This document shows, one piece after another, positions 29,973-41,653 of a stretch of 64,000 nt of DNA. The notes under the pieces were generated by a model, which was given only the letters and a program-made list of their open reading frames with translations, was not told the origin of the DNA and did no database searches. Numbering within the stretch: the stretch's first letter is position 1; the number at the start of each line of letters is the position of its first letter. Origin of the DNA: Gautieria morchelliformis (lineage: Eukaryota > Basidiomycota > Agaricomycetes > Gomphales > Gomphaceae); contig WHVA01000013.1 of assembly GCA_015179125.1 (NCBI GenBank), positions 248,001-312,000 on the forward strand, read 5' to 3'. The position numbers were made by a program, and so were the translations under genes.

Positions 29973-32060
29973 TCTCATCGATGTTGGTGGTGCATGTGCT
30001 GGATCGATAGCGTAATTTTGCTGCACCCCAGTATTGCTCAATGAAATTGAGTTCACAATGAAATTTTGGGTAAAAATCACAAAGATGCCCTCGGGAGGTG
30101 ATATATTCTTCCAATTCGGACTTCTGTGAGGCAAAGTCTGGTTGGGTGAATAGAAGCCACCGGCAACAGCAATCTGTGCAGCCAGCCTCACACTTAAACC
30201 CTGCACATTGTGCAAGAAGTCCAGTTGCTGGCCAGAGACCCCGCTCTTTTATTATGACATCCATGCCCTTGAACCAGCCTGGCATTGTGGGGTGATTCTC
30301 AGGGAAATAGAGAGGCTGGGGTGTTCCATCAGCAAATTTACCATCCCGCATCTTTGGGCCATCCTTTCATGCATCCATATTTCCCGTGGTGATTTGATCA
30401 TCCTACGAGCAGAGAGTGCATCGGCAGCATGTTTCTGGTGGCTCGGAGCATTATCAAACATAAATAGCCCTGCTGCTGTGCCATTTGTTTTGGATTCAAA
30501 TATATCCACTGCGCTCTCAACCTGTTTGAGTAAATCCTCTGCAGAAAAATAACCGTCTTGGTTCTTGCCAGCTTTGAAGACAATTCGGGCCTCGCTGGAC
30601 ACATTTAAAAACATAAACCAGTTAAAGGTAAAGGTACTCACTCATTATCATCCTTTACACGACCCCATTCAGATGTAAGAAAGTCTGACACCATGAGAGA
30701 TGGTCCTTCCCCTTTCCGCTCTGGCACTGCCTTCTCACTTGAATGTATCCATTTTCATTTTTCGACAATCATTTGCATAAAATGTCGACTCATCATGCGT
30801 GACCAAAATGAGCCAGAACTGACCTCCAGGTACAGAGAATCCATCAGGTGTGGTGGGAACATTGCCTAAATGGTCATATGTGACCATTTGCTTTGTGTAT
30901 TCTTCCCAGCATGCCAGAAACCCACGACGATATGCCACAACGTCATCACGTTCATGGCCATCAATATACATCCCATTTCATTTCCTTGAAAACCACCAAT
31001 CAAGTTTGTGCAACCACCGCTGTGCAGTTGAGAGGCTGATTTTAGGTTTTTTGTCACCAAGTCGTTCCTGCATCTCCAGGGTTGCCATATAATCAACAAC
31101 ATCTTGTGCTCATATGTAACCCTCCTTTGCAATTGACTGGATGTGTAGCTGAATTGCCTGGGACAAGTCTTCATCCTCCAGAACTGAACAAGTACGCCAA
31201 CCATACTGATGCAGCGGCAGTTTGCCACTGGCCAGAAACCGGTGGATCCAAGAAGGCAAAGCTTTGCATGTTGATTTCCTTTACCTGCTGCTCTGGCAGC
31301 GAGTAGGGATGCTTTGCATCATGAAAATGAAAGATCAGGGTCAAGGTACAGGTTCAGAGTACCAACCATCGCCCCAGAAGAACACACCTAGTTTCTTCGG
31401 TGGTTGTGGCATTAACAGCAGGCTAAGCAGGCTTCAGGTGAGAATTTAAATCAACGGTGAACCGAACAGCGTACCTGAGTCTCCACTGCACGCTCTTTGT
31501 CCGACGAAGGATCTGACAACAGTTCTACAATGTCTCCAGGTACCGTGACACTTTTATTTGTTTTGGAGAAGAAACTTGTGATTAGTTTATTCCCTGCATT
31601 GGTTATGTCTCTTCTTTTTGCAGCCCACCGCTGTTTCGACCTCACTGAATTCTCAGTGTAGTGTCTTGATCGCTTTCTCTTCTTTTGGCTCTCTCCTTCA
31701 GCGGCAGCAGCAGCATCATGAGCCCCCTGCAGTGTTTCTGCGAAGGTCAATAGCTCAGTGTCGGTACATATTTCATCTTCGGCCTCTTCATCTTCTGATC
31801 CCGCTGAATCTTCATCATCTGACCCCGTAATAAATCCTTCATCTCCAAGCACTGGAAGCCATCTAGAAGCACCATCCTCTCATTCAGCTGCGTCTAAAGT
31901 GTGCTCATCAACGAAGGTACGTACTCATCATCTGAATCCTCTGATTCCTCTGCAACCGTGACTGCGTTCTTTGGTGACCTTGGACGCACGGATTTGAGAT
32001 TGTGGACTCAAGAAGCTTTATTTTTAGATTTTCGTCCCATCTTGTGGCTCAGATTGTTCA
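29972..32060 (-). pseudogene. DDE transposase, degenerate
   Basis: Start MGRKSKNKA near 32060 with an in-frame TGA soon after; an acidic region and a basic region (KKRKRSRHYTENSV) follow at 31852-31451. The catalytic part holds GMYIDGHERDDVVAYRRGFL and then VTHDESTF (D1, about 30793), LFMFDNAPSHQK (D2, about 30452) and CELNFIEQYWG (E, about 30038). At least two frame shifts and several stops separate these pieces. The D2-E spacing is about 138 residues, far more than in Tc1/mariner, although the target is TA. Nuclear enzyme for excision and integration; inactive here. Confidence 0.85.
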
Positions 32061-32455
32061 AATATAACTATCTTGAGAAGCGGAGGGGGTAGGAAGGGCC
32101 TAGGAGTGGTAGTGCGTTGTTTTTTCTTCAACCTCCAAAGCTGACAAATGTATCACGTGATCATTCACGTGACCGCCAAATTCTGCGGTCCAAATATCAA
32201 AATTGCGTGGAATCACTCTAGAACATCAAAAAAATAATTTGGAAATTTTTTTGTGTCACACTTTGAACATGATATTTCGCCTCCAGTAATGTAGATATTT
32301 CCCAAGTCTCTCCTAGAAGTTGTAGCTATGCATAACCCAAATGGAATCTAGGAAGCAGTTTGGCAAAAAGTTTCTGCCTTGGAGAGTTATTGAGCTCACC
32401 GTTGGATGGTCCTGAGCTTACATAAAGGTGCCACATTTAAACGACTTCTATCTTA

Positions 32456-33590
32456 GCTACTCGCAAAGAATGCCAAGGATGCAGTGACCCAAGGCCATGT
32501 GGCACAGCAGCCTGAGGAGCATCTGGAGTGCACCATCCAAGAGGCACAAATGGCTCACACAGCCTACAATAGTAAGCTGTGCATCCGCAATGCAGGGTTA
32601 ATGGGGGACTCCTGTCATGGGCCCCCGCCAGACATGTTACGACCATGCCGCTCAACCATCTCCACCACCTCTGCAACACCTCTGCAACACCTCCGACTCT
32701 ATTCCGCAACATCCACAACCCATGACCTCAACCCCTTGTCCTTCAGTACCCCTGGTCGACTCTACCCACCGGCCTCCCTACTCGACCCTGAACACAGCAA
32801 GTTACCATTTCCATATTTCCGTTTGTTCCGATGCCCATTGTACTTACGCACCTTTGTTCTTTTGCCATTGCTCTTACTCTACCCTGCACCCCCTTGTCAT
32901 CCCCTTGTTCCGCATTAGTTACTTACCCCGTATGTCTATCCAATTCCCACTCCCTCCGGAATTTGCTTAGTACTACACTATTACTTGTTGCTTCAGCTCT
33001 TTGTATAAAACCCCCACATGTATGTCTCCGTTTCTGCAATCAGATAATCAACTTCAATACGTGAATCCCTTCGCACTATCTCCTGTTCTTAGCACAGCGA
33101 GTCTTGCAAGCTCCGTCTCTCTCTCTGCCTTCGATCCTCCGTCCTCCGCCTCTTCCGACCTCTGTCCTCCGACCTCCGACCCTCAGCACTCTCCTCCCGA
33201 CTTCCACCTTCTCTGACATCCAGAAGTCAAATCCAAAATACTTAGGATGGTAGTTCATCAGGGGCGCAACATATAAGTTGAAGCCATTGTCCTTTCTAGT
33301 TCCGACCTCCGGGATTTCCGATATGTAACAAGACACCCACGTGCTGGATGCACCCAGTCCCAAGCCCAATCTGGGCCCGGGCCCTGTCAGGGAAAATGCC
33401 AGCCCACCCCATGCAGCATCACAGCCACATGAGAGGTTGAGATGATCCACGTGGCCCTAGCTGACACTGTGAACCCAGAAAAGTCTGTGTTGGCCAAGGC
33501 AAGCATAAAGCTGGCCCACCTGGAGATGTACACAGGGGGATCAGACCTCAAAGAATTCAAGTGCCAGCGATGAGCAGAGTTATCAGTTCC
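32456..33590 (+). pseudogene. Old retroelement D, right part (interrupted by solo LTR)
   Basis: 32456-32634 continues the forward coding sequence of 28543-28795 (HVAQQPEEHLECTIQEAQ). After the solo LTR it resumes at 33336 and ends with KASIKLAHLEMYTGGSDLKEF, which resembles the start of a Gag capsid domain. Stops are present. Confidence 0.45.
32635..33330 (+). repeat. Solo LTR, family A, with target duplication AGACA
   Basis: 696 bp, TGTTACGACC to ATATGTAACA, TATA box near 33003. AGACA precedes it (32630-32634) and follows it (33331-33335). No internal sequence remains, so it is a recombination product of a full element inserted into retroelement D. Confidence 0.94.
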
Positions 33591-34623
33591 CAAGTCCTAT
33601 ATAATAATTGAATTATAAATTGTTGTGGGTGTATGTGCCCACAATTACTAATATTAGGGTTTAGCGGTCCATGGACGGAAGTATGAACGGCCGGGTCGTT
33701 CTCAGCATTTTTTGCCTTAGCTGCATGGAGCGAAGCCTCCCCAGCTGTGGAACGGAAAGTGTGTCTGCGGTAGTTGTCGTGATAGGATCAGCACGTTGCG
33801 CTTCTTCGGGCTCATCAGTCTCGGGAGACGATGGCTCAGATGGCGACAGCTTTTAGAGCTCCGCGAGGTGTGCCGGCCGAAATCCAAATCCAAAACGACT
33901 TTTCCAAATCGCCTCCAGAGTGAGTTGTTTTGGGATTTCGGGTTGGTTTCGGGCACGAAACGCCTTCTCAAATCCCCATCAAAACCGCTATTGTGATAGG
34001 CCCTAATCCCGGCGTTAGAAGGTCTCGCGCGGTTGTTCTGATCAGTGCCAAACTTCGATGGCAATGATTTCCCCGTTAACCAGCCATGACATAGGTGTGT
34101 GTATTTTGCCTGATGATAATGCAAACCCTTACTATAACGGAGCATTAAGACAAAACCTATCAGTTGATTGGTTGACTGATCTGGGATCCTTGCCTTTGCC
34201 GCACATGCTTAATCCTCATTGCAAACAACAAGTGGCACGGGTATGAATACGCCGTGCGAAAAGTCGATGTGAAGAGATTCGAAGCACAATTCGGTGGATT
34301 GCACGATTCGAGTCACCACGCCGTGGTCTATTAGAAACATCTACTATAACGTAAAACTATAGCACTGGCGACTGTATTGGCCAGTAGCTCTCAGGATCCG
34401 TGACTTCGAAATTTGAATAATGTTGTGCAGCGTGATTTCATCACCTCACACAGTGTCAGGTTCTCGCGACAAGACACAGTTGGCCGGGTTTATCGGCTCC
34501 GACCTTCTGTACACCTCGTAAGCCAACCCCCGATTATATGGCAGGTACTTAAGCTTTAAGGCGCAGCGCTTGCTTTCTTATCTCTCTAAACGGTCTCAGG
34601 AAATTACACTCTCTTTAGTACCC
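33591..34623. other. Intergenic; no gene supported
   Basis: A short motif at 33655-33680 (TTTAGCGGTCCATGGA) recurs inverted at about 47925-47945, suggesting small transposon ends. The open frames here (for example 33717-34145 minus) show no family features. The last 100 bases are the probable promoter and leader of the next gene. Confidence 0.4.
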
Positions 34624-36100
34624 ATGCGACTCCCATTCCAGTCAAAGCCTGACGTGTCGCGCAAGTACATTGACTTGATCCATCGGGCTTCGGCTCACAT
34701 CAAGACTCAGTGGCAATTTGAAAACGGCAGGGCCGCAATCCTTCTCATGCACCAGGTTCGCACGACATATGTTCCAGATGAGTTCCTTCAGGTGCTCCTC
34801 GCTATGGGGTTTTCAAAGGAAAAATGCCTCGTGACTGAGGTCTTCACCTGTACCTCGTATGCAATGTACCTGTCCTCCAAGAGTCAGTCTATTGAACCCC
34901 TGCAGCCACTGTGCTTACCAACCGTTTTATCCTAGAGAGCGAGTCCGTCAAGATCGCTCTTCTGGCGGACCTGCCTGTGCCTGCGGTTCCCGGTATGTCA
35001 GGCGGTGGGCGGCTCGGTGGGGGATGGTGGAATAGCGGCTATTCTGGTGTCTTTGAAGAGGCGCATTCTCATGAAGAGTGTTTCACGCCGCTTTTTTCGG
35101 CCCAGAAAATCAGAAACGCATCGAAAGACATGCGAGAAGTGTTTGATGTTCCCCCAGCAAGGCACCTCGCAAACCATGATCTGGAAATGACGTGCGCCAC
35201 AATGGAGTGCGCAGTGCTCGGAAAGGTAGCAGAGGAGCCCCTCGTATGCGAAGATGCCGCAGATGAGCCCTCGTATGCGAAGATGCCGCAGAGGAGCCCC
35301 TTGTATGCGAAGTTGCCGCAGAGGAGGGCGCCATGCTTGGAAGGGCAACAGGACAGGCCCTGTACGAAACGGTCGCAGAGGAGCACTCCACGAGCGAAGC
35401 GGTCATAGAGGAGCGCGCCATGAAAGAAAAGGTCGCAGAGGAGCACGACGTGTGCGAAGTGAAAGCATACGAATCAGTGATCCAGATGGAATCAACGTAT
35501 TTCGACAGAGTTGCCGTTGTTCACTCGATGGCGACCGCCGCTATTGACGATCCGTATTCCAGCGACCCTGATGGCGAATCGTGAGTGTTTGAGCTTCAAT
35601 TCCAGGAAACAATAGATAACCATCGTGTAGGATGGGCAATTTCCGTCTCCTCGACTCGGAAGTAAATATCGTTGGGATGGGACACACCACGCGCGGTCCA
35701 GAACCCATTGTCCCTGGTGGCGAATTGTGGGTGTCTGAGCTTTATTTCCAGGTGGTAATACATAACCAGCTTTTAGTTGGGGACAAGCAGATGTTCCGTG
35801 GGGGCCCCTCGACTCCGATGATGAAGACGAAGGAAGTGAGGAGTATGGGGTATGAATACTGTCTTTGTCGCCGTCAGGTCTCGCACAACTGAAGAGCACC
35901 AATTCAGGACTCCGAGGGCGAAGATCACGAATGATGTTGGAGACCAAGTCTACCGCGAGGTGAGCTCAAATTTTCTTTCCAAAGCAACTTCTGAACGTAC
36001 CTTTTTGAGAGGGCTTGCCATGAGGTTGCTGAATGAAAATACAGTAACCCCTCTTGATTGCAAAGAAGGGATCCAGAAAGAGTGCTGCCATTTTTTGTAA
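34624..36100 (+). CDS. Unknown gene with a repeat-coding exon (possibly decayed)
   Basis: Start MRLPFQSKPDVSRKYIDLIH at 34624. An intron (T|GTACCT .. CTGCAG, about 34852-34910) joins it to a long exon with MSGGGRLGGGWWNSG. From about 35225 a ~27-30-base unit repeats (AEEPLVCEDAA type). A one-base loss in the second unit (gagccctcg against gagcccctcg, near 35270) throws the frame; the alternative frame then stays open through ALYETVAEEH to DDPYSSDPDGES at 35582. Two intron-like modules follow (GTGAGTG..TAG and GTGGGTG..TTAG) that are copies of each other. The end is uncertain. Function unknown. Confidence 0.45.
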
Positions 36101-36515
36101 CATGCCCTAGAGTTGATGATATTGACTGCTCTCTGCGATGAACATGGCAGTGGTCGTTGCCGCTATTTCTCGCTTACAGTAAGGCGGATCTCGAAAGTTG
36201 AAGCGTCGGAGCTTCCTGGATGAGTCGGAGACGCAAGTTGTTCCGCCATCTGATTTGTCCCCTTGTTTTATAATAAGTATCCAAATCTGCAAGCCATGAA
36301 AGAAATTACGTGTCAAGGAACAAACCATATGATATATAAACAAGTACTGTAGTGACTGAGGCCATGCAATAGATCGCCGTGGCATTCCTCTCGACAACAT
36401 CAATCAATCATTTTTGTTTGCCCCATGCAGTAGTGAGATCATCGCCCTTATATATACTCAGCGCTTACCTAAAGTCCCGTGGTATATAGCTCTGCAGAAT
36501 ACTGTGACGTGAAGC
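36101..36515. other. Intergenic / promoter of the metacaspase gene
   Basis: No gene recognised. A minus-strand frame at 36107-36403 has no family resemblance. The stretch ending at 36515 is the presumed leader. Confidence 0.4.
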
Positions 36516-38300
36516 ATGTTCCCCGCAAATCTCCACAAGAAAGCCCTATGTGTTGGTATTTCATACAAGGGCCAGCGTGGGCCCTACGGCCTCCCACCCA
36601 AGGATTGGGAGTTGGAAGGAGCGCACAATGACGTACGGAAGGTTATTGGCCTATTAACAAGTTCGTCCTGGCGCCATTCTCTGCCTTGATGCTTGTTCTT
36701 ATGAACTTCGTGAAGAGTATTATGGTTACGAAGAAGATAACATAACTGTTCTTCTTGACGCAGCAGATCACACACCGCCGACCGAAAAAAACATAGTTGA
36801 GTGCGTTGTGCGAATTTGCGTAACCTTTTTGACGTACTAGTATATCCAGGTTTCTGCCATGGAGGCTTTGTTAGATGGTGCAAGCCCAGGGGAAAACTTG
36901 TTTTTTTTCTGTAAGATTTGAAGCCAGATTACAGTGAACTACTGATGAACGTACGACTAGTCGCTGGCCACGGTGATCAGATTACCAACCTTGATCATAC
37001 CGAAGATGATGGCAAAGACGAAAGTAAGCCATCCATATCATAGTTAACCTCAGTCTGACTTCGCACTGATCGGATTGTAGTTATTCTGCCTCTAGACTGG
37101 AAGCTCGACGAAACCCTAGACAAAGAAGACAGAAAGAGATACAGTCAGATTATAATCGACGATGTGTGTAAAACATTAGTGTGAAATGTCTTGCACTACT
37201 GATTCGACGTCCAAACTTGTCAGGATATGAACAATATTCTTGTAAAACGGCTGCCTCGTGGTTGCCGACTGACTGTATGTCGTGCAACTATCCAATGAGA
37301 AAAAAAACCTTCATGCTTATTCGGTGAGGCCATTCAAAAGGCCTTGTTCGACTCATGTCATTCAGGAACCATATTGGATCTCCCATACTCACGCTTTTAC
37401 GGTCCCCGGTCTCCTCAGAGATCAGACAGTCCAGCACCCGGCTCGCCAATAACATTACCTCGTCCTCCCTCACAGAGTCATCCGCAGAGCCCCACCGACG
37501 TTCTTCCACATAATCAGGTCCGCAGGGGTCCCCTAGGTAACCCCCACCACACTACGAACCTGTGATCGAGATTCTCTGACGTTCCCGAACAGAACTAACC
37601 TACGCTATAAACGCCCGCGGACGTAAAGACCCTCTTTGGCGGAAGGGGCCCTGTATTCTGCGGGGTGCCACGCTCGATGATAGAATCAGCGGTACGCCGG
37701 CGTCTGAAGCGGCCGAGGCTGTGAGTGCTCCTCATATCGTCAGACCCCAAGTGCCCTGATTGAAACTGGGTTGCTGTCTTGTCCTGCAAAGATCTCCTGG
37801 TCCGCATGTTCCGACGGACAGAACGGGTACGAGATGCGACGGTCGTGCAAGTCCACTCACGAGAATATCAGCGGTGGTGTTATGGTTGATGTATGCATGC
37901 AGTCATTCCTTGCAGTTTAAAGCAGCAATAACCAGTATTTCTCGGCTAGGCATTCGTAGCAATTTTAGGTAAATGTAACCTCTGCCGATAGCTGAAAACT
38001 CTATTAACCGCGTAACAGAAAACGACCCTTATCGTCCTTATGGGGATATCCTCGAGTGCCTGACGTAAGTGCTTCCCCTGATTTTTGCCCATAGTATACT
38101 GAGTCAATGATAGCGAGCGTGTCAGGGAAGCTTGCGGCAAAATTAACAAGGGCAAACCTGAAGATGAGTGGATTATGCAGGAGCCACAGGTATGTCCCCT
38201 CTGGCACCGAGAGTCGCAAATCGTCGAACTGACTCGAGTCGAACTCGAAGTTGGGAAGTCAGAAAAAGCCGGTGAGTTTTGCGTTGATTGTCTCGCCTAG
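36516..38300 (+). CDS. Metacaspase (caspase-fold cysteine peptidase)
   Basis: Full set of metacaspase landmarks spread over at least ten short exons. Exons by eye: 36516-36660 (KKALCVGISYKGQ), 36716-36795 (YYGYEEDNITVLLDAADH), 36850-36910, 36961-37023 with catalytic His (AGHGDQITNLD), 37081-37163 (IILPLDWKLD), 37224-37274, and 37341 onward with catalytic Cys (ALFDSCHSGT). A Pro/Ser-rich insert follows, then p10 pieces near 37780-37950 (KISWSACSDGQNGYE, GGVMVD) and 38027-38065 (NDPYRPYGDILECL), and a tail to a stop at 38300. All joints are GT-AG and in frame. Both catalytic residues are present, so it may be active. The last exons are less certain. Confidence 0.82.
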
Positions 38301-38618
38301 TACGTTGACCTTACAAACATCGTAGGATTTGGGGCAGCTCTTTGCACCATGATGGCGGGCTATCGCTCCTAACGCTATACTGCTTTTTGTATAGGACTGT
38401 ACCTACGTGTGTATTTATTATTTATACTTTATTTTATGAATATTTATGTATGTCGGGCGACTGTGACAAGCATAAAAATACAATTACGTTAAATGAACTA
38501 AAGGAGAAGCAAGGGGAATAAAGGACGATGCCAAGGAGCTTTGATTTTGAGCAAAATGAGACAGATGAGGCAGGGAAGAGATGTATAACAACCCTCAAAC
38601 GCGAGTCAATTAAAGAGA

Positions 38619-41432
38619 CTAGCCTGCGCCCAAACTAGACTCGCTTCGATTGGAAGGTGTCCGTGAGTTTGGAAAGGGAGGTGGGAGGAGCTGGCCTTGG
38701 TCACGCTTAATACGGGCTTCACGCGCGTGAGCCTGACGCACGTACGCGTACTTGTGAAAGTGGTTCAGATTCTGCAGGAATTGAACACCAATCTGGAAGG
38801 TAACATAAGAATAATGGAAATATCAGACGCTAGAGACATACAGGGTATGCACGAAGGGTGGTTAGTAGTTCCACCGTTAGGTCACGAACTGCCTCCTGCT
38901 GGTGAAAGAGTCCAAAGCTAAGAGGCATTAGCCCACCCGCGTGGGGTGGTAACAACGACAAGAGCTATTTGAGGAAACAGTAAGAAAAGGAATGATTCTT
39001 CGAGGTTAAGGCCCATTACCTCCACAACCTGCTCATACGTTTGCACGGAGTCCACCAAGGTCCTTATGATCAGGTCCACCTCTGCATCAGACATGTTTTT
39101 GCCATGCCGCATACGCGACAGCTGGTGCAGGAGGTCAAATCCCTGTATTGCCTTGATCTCCGCATGATGTTGGAAATCCTGAACCATTACGTCATTGGAA
39201 AAGATGAAAGTCGGCCGTAAAGTCACTAACCATCTTAAAGTACTCATAACTTTTGGTATGCCTCCAGCCTTCTATGCGGTTTGCATTAGCTAACAACTCC
39301 CTTCCACTAGACATCTCGTCTACGAACGACAACCCACTACCCAAGCGTCCCCCAGGTTCATTAGGATTGGGAAAGTCAAAGGGTGAGCTAGGGTATCCGA
39401 TGCTTGTCGAACCGAGATACTCCTCCTCGTAACGCGCTGCCATCCGCACGAACCGTGTGGCATATTCGGTGAACCGCGTACGCACAAGCGACTCCCCAAA
39501 ATGATATGATATCGCTGCCAAAATCTGCAGACAACAATGTTAGATACCTTTTCCAACCCATAGCTATGAGACCTGTGACGTACGTCCTCCATGAAAAGGT
39601 TGTCGGGGTTATCAGACTTAGCAATAAAGTCCTTCCCGCTCCCCATCTCCTTACCCTCTTTCTGGCTGGGCATTCGTCCGATTCCAGTATCATCCTCGTA
39701 CCCCGATCCGTCGGATTTAACAGTCCCGGACCGCGGGAGGATGGGCGGAGGTGTCGGGAATAAGGAAGGGGGTGGTGCTGCTGACCGGATGTCTTTGTTA
39801 ACGCTAATCTTTCGAGTCTCAATGTTGCACAGCACATCCCAGATTGGCATTGTCTCGAAAATGGGATTAGTCACGCCCGCAATGAAATCCGGACTGGACG
39901 GGAGGTGTGAACAAAAGACAATAGTAAACGGTGTCTGAACCACGACTCACACCGATTGTAGAGAGGCTTCATGAGCCAAACTTGTGTAAGGGAATGCACG
40001 GGCAGTGAAGCCTCTGAGGACACCACCGCAGCCTGAGCCAAGCGCGCACGCCGCCAGCACATAGTTGGCCACCAGACGAGCCGGTTTACCGTATCCCAGA
40101 AATATGATTCGTTTGCCGGTTACGAGGGCATTGAAAAGGAGAATGATAGGGTGCGTCATGGAGCCGTTAGTATGTAAATGCGAGTGGAGCGGGCCCGACA
40201 CAGTAGCCCCTGGAGCGGAAAATGTCTGAATGAGTTCTATTAAAGAGTACTATCACATATGTTAGGCAGTCAGGGCCGCAAGAACACGAAACACGTACAT
40301 CTCCAACTTCCTCGGGGAATGTAGAAAGCGGCAACCGAATGTTAAGCTTGGTCTTTTTGTACGTGATAGTCGTCTCGAAGAAATGTGTGTCCAGGGAAGG
40401 TCCTATGCGTTGTGAAGAAGGGTTGTGGGAATCTGCTGACATGGTCCCAAAACCATTAGCATAAGATCCATCATCCATCGATGACCGCGCCCTCGGTGTA
40501 TCTTGATGGTCATTCACACTCTCTTCTCCTACCCAGACAGCGCTGCTATGAGCGGACGCGCTGGATGCTTCAGCAGATATACTGGAACTGGCGCTGTTCA
40601 GACTATCTGTCCGCGCTCGCGTGGCAGAGTCGACGGCTGATTGTGCATGTGTGGAGACGGTCCCATTCAGTGTCACGTCGTCCCCCACAGGGCCGGACTC
40701 CACAGTCCGAGTGACAAATTTCTCTGAAAAAACATCTTTGCGCTCTGAAGCGCGCATGATGAGTTTTTCATCGCGGGAGAGGGTAGGTGCAAGGGAGATG
40801 TCCATGGCATTGACAGCATCGTAGAGGCGCGTGATACAATCGTCCGAGGGATCATTGAAGTATTCCTGAAGGGCTAACCAAAGAACAGGCTTCATATCAA
40901 CAGAATTAGGTGTCAATGTCGGTTGTATCGGGGAAGATAAGAACCTTGAATAATTGGATGAATGGGTGTCGCGTGCATATCGCCAGAGCTTTGACCATTG
41001 CACCTCTGCGTCGAAAGGTTAAAATATACCCGTAGTTTGAGAACATACAACTGGCCTCCGCAATGTCTTGTCATGCTTTGTGCGTACTAAATTGAGCACG
41101 TATAACAACTCCGCATTATCTTGGTCTGAATCGGTACCATTTACGGAGTCTGCATCGGCGATGACAGGCTCTACGGTACTATCGGGGGTTTGATTAAGCA
41201 TAAAGATCGTCCAGTCCTCCTGCTGGCTGTGCACACCATCGGGGATCATGAGTTCAGCAACTAGCCTAGCAGTACATAAGCCGTATACTACATAGACTGT
41301 TGACTAGGCTCACTGATCATTGGCAACGCCTAGCGGCTGTGGAAACTGGCGAGTCAGGTTCGCACCGGTATCGATGTCGAACTCTGCGAGGAGGACGAAA
41401 GATACATGTTGTGCAGAACTACGCCCAACCAT
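38619..41432 (-). CDS. AFI1: Arf3-interacting / DENN-type protein (AFI1 family)
   Basis: Peripheral protein that in yeast docks Arf3 at the bud cortex and supports polarity; it carries DENN-type domains. Start [20 protein letters not shown] at 41432, then the docking region ([47 protein letters not shown]), a Ser-rich linker, [18 protein letters not shown], the core [20 protein letters not shown] with [17 protein letters not shown], then [16 protein letters not shown] and the C-terminal [29 protein letters not shown], stop at 38619. Introns of about 50 bases throughout keep the frame. It is divergent from RPN3 with 221 bases between starts. It looks intact. Confidence 0.88.
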
Positions 41433-41653
41433 TGGTCGCTGCCAACTCTACAGGGCTCTGACGACTCTCTATCCTTTCAGTGCGCAGATGTCCCGTACGT
41501 GAGCAATGAAAGAAGGTGAAGCTGGCAACGAGATTGCACGAAATGCAGGACTTATTAATGGACGAGCTGATAATGGATGATTACATAATCACTCAAGAAC
41601 GCGTCAGCTTGTTCACACTTTTAACCTCTTTCCAACTTAACTGGCCTGACAGG

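Larger units (their letters stand above)
29060..32453 (-). mobile_element. 3.4-kb TIR DNA transposon with DDE transposase remains
   Basis: Ends AGATAGAAGTCGTTTAAA and inverse, flanked by TA (29058-29059 and 32454-32455). Subterminal words (GCACC.TTTATGTAA, CACGTGA..GCCAAAT, A-run/T-run) match the layout of E1 and E2, so it looks like a relative of the autonomous source of those MITEs. It contains a minus-strand transposase pseudogene, an ankyrin-coding fragment and a copy of the 300-bp dispersed repeat. Confidence 0.85.

Noticed and set aside
29060-32453. Straight Tc1/mariner assignment from the TA target
   Set aside because: The D2-E spacing (about 138 residues) is incompatible with the DD34-46E pattern; superfamily left open.
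33717-34145. 142-codon minus ORF
   Set aside because: No family resemblance, no intron pattern and no conserved start context; left as intergenic.
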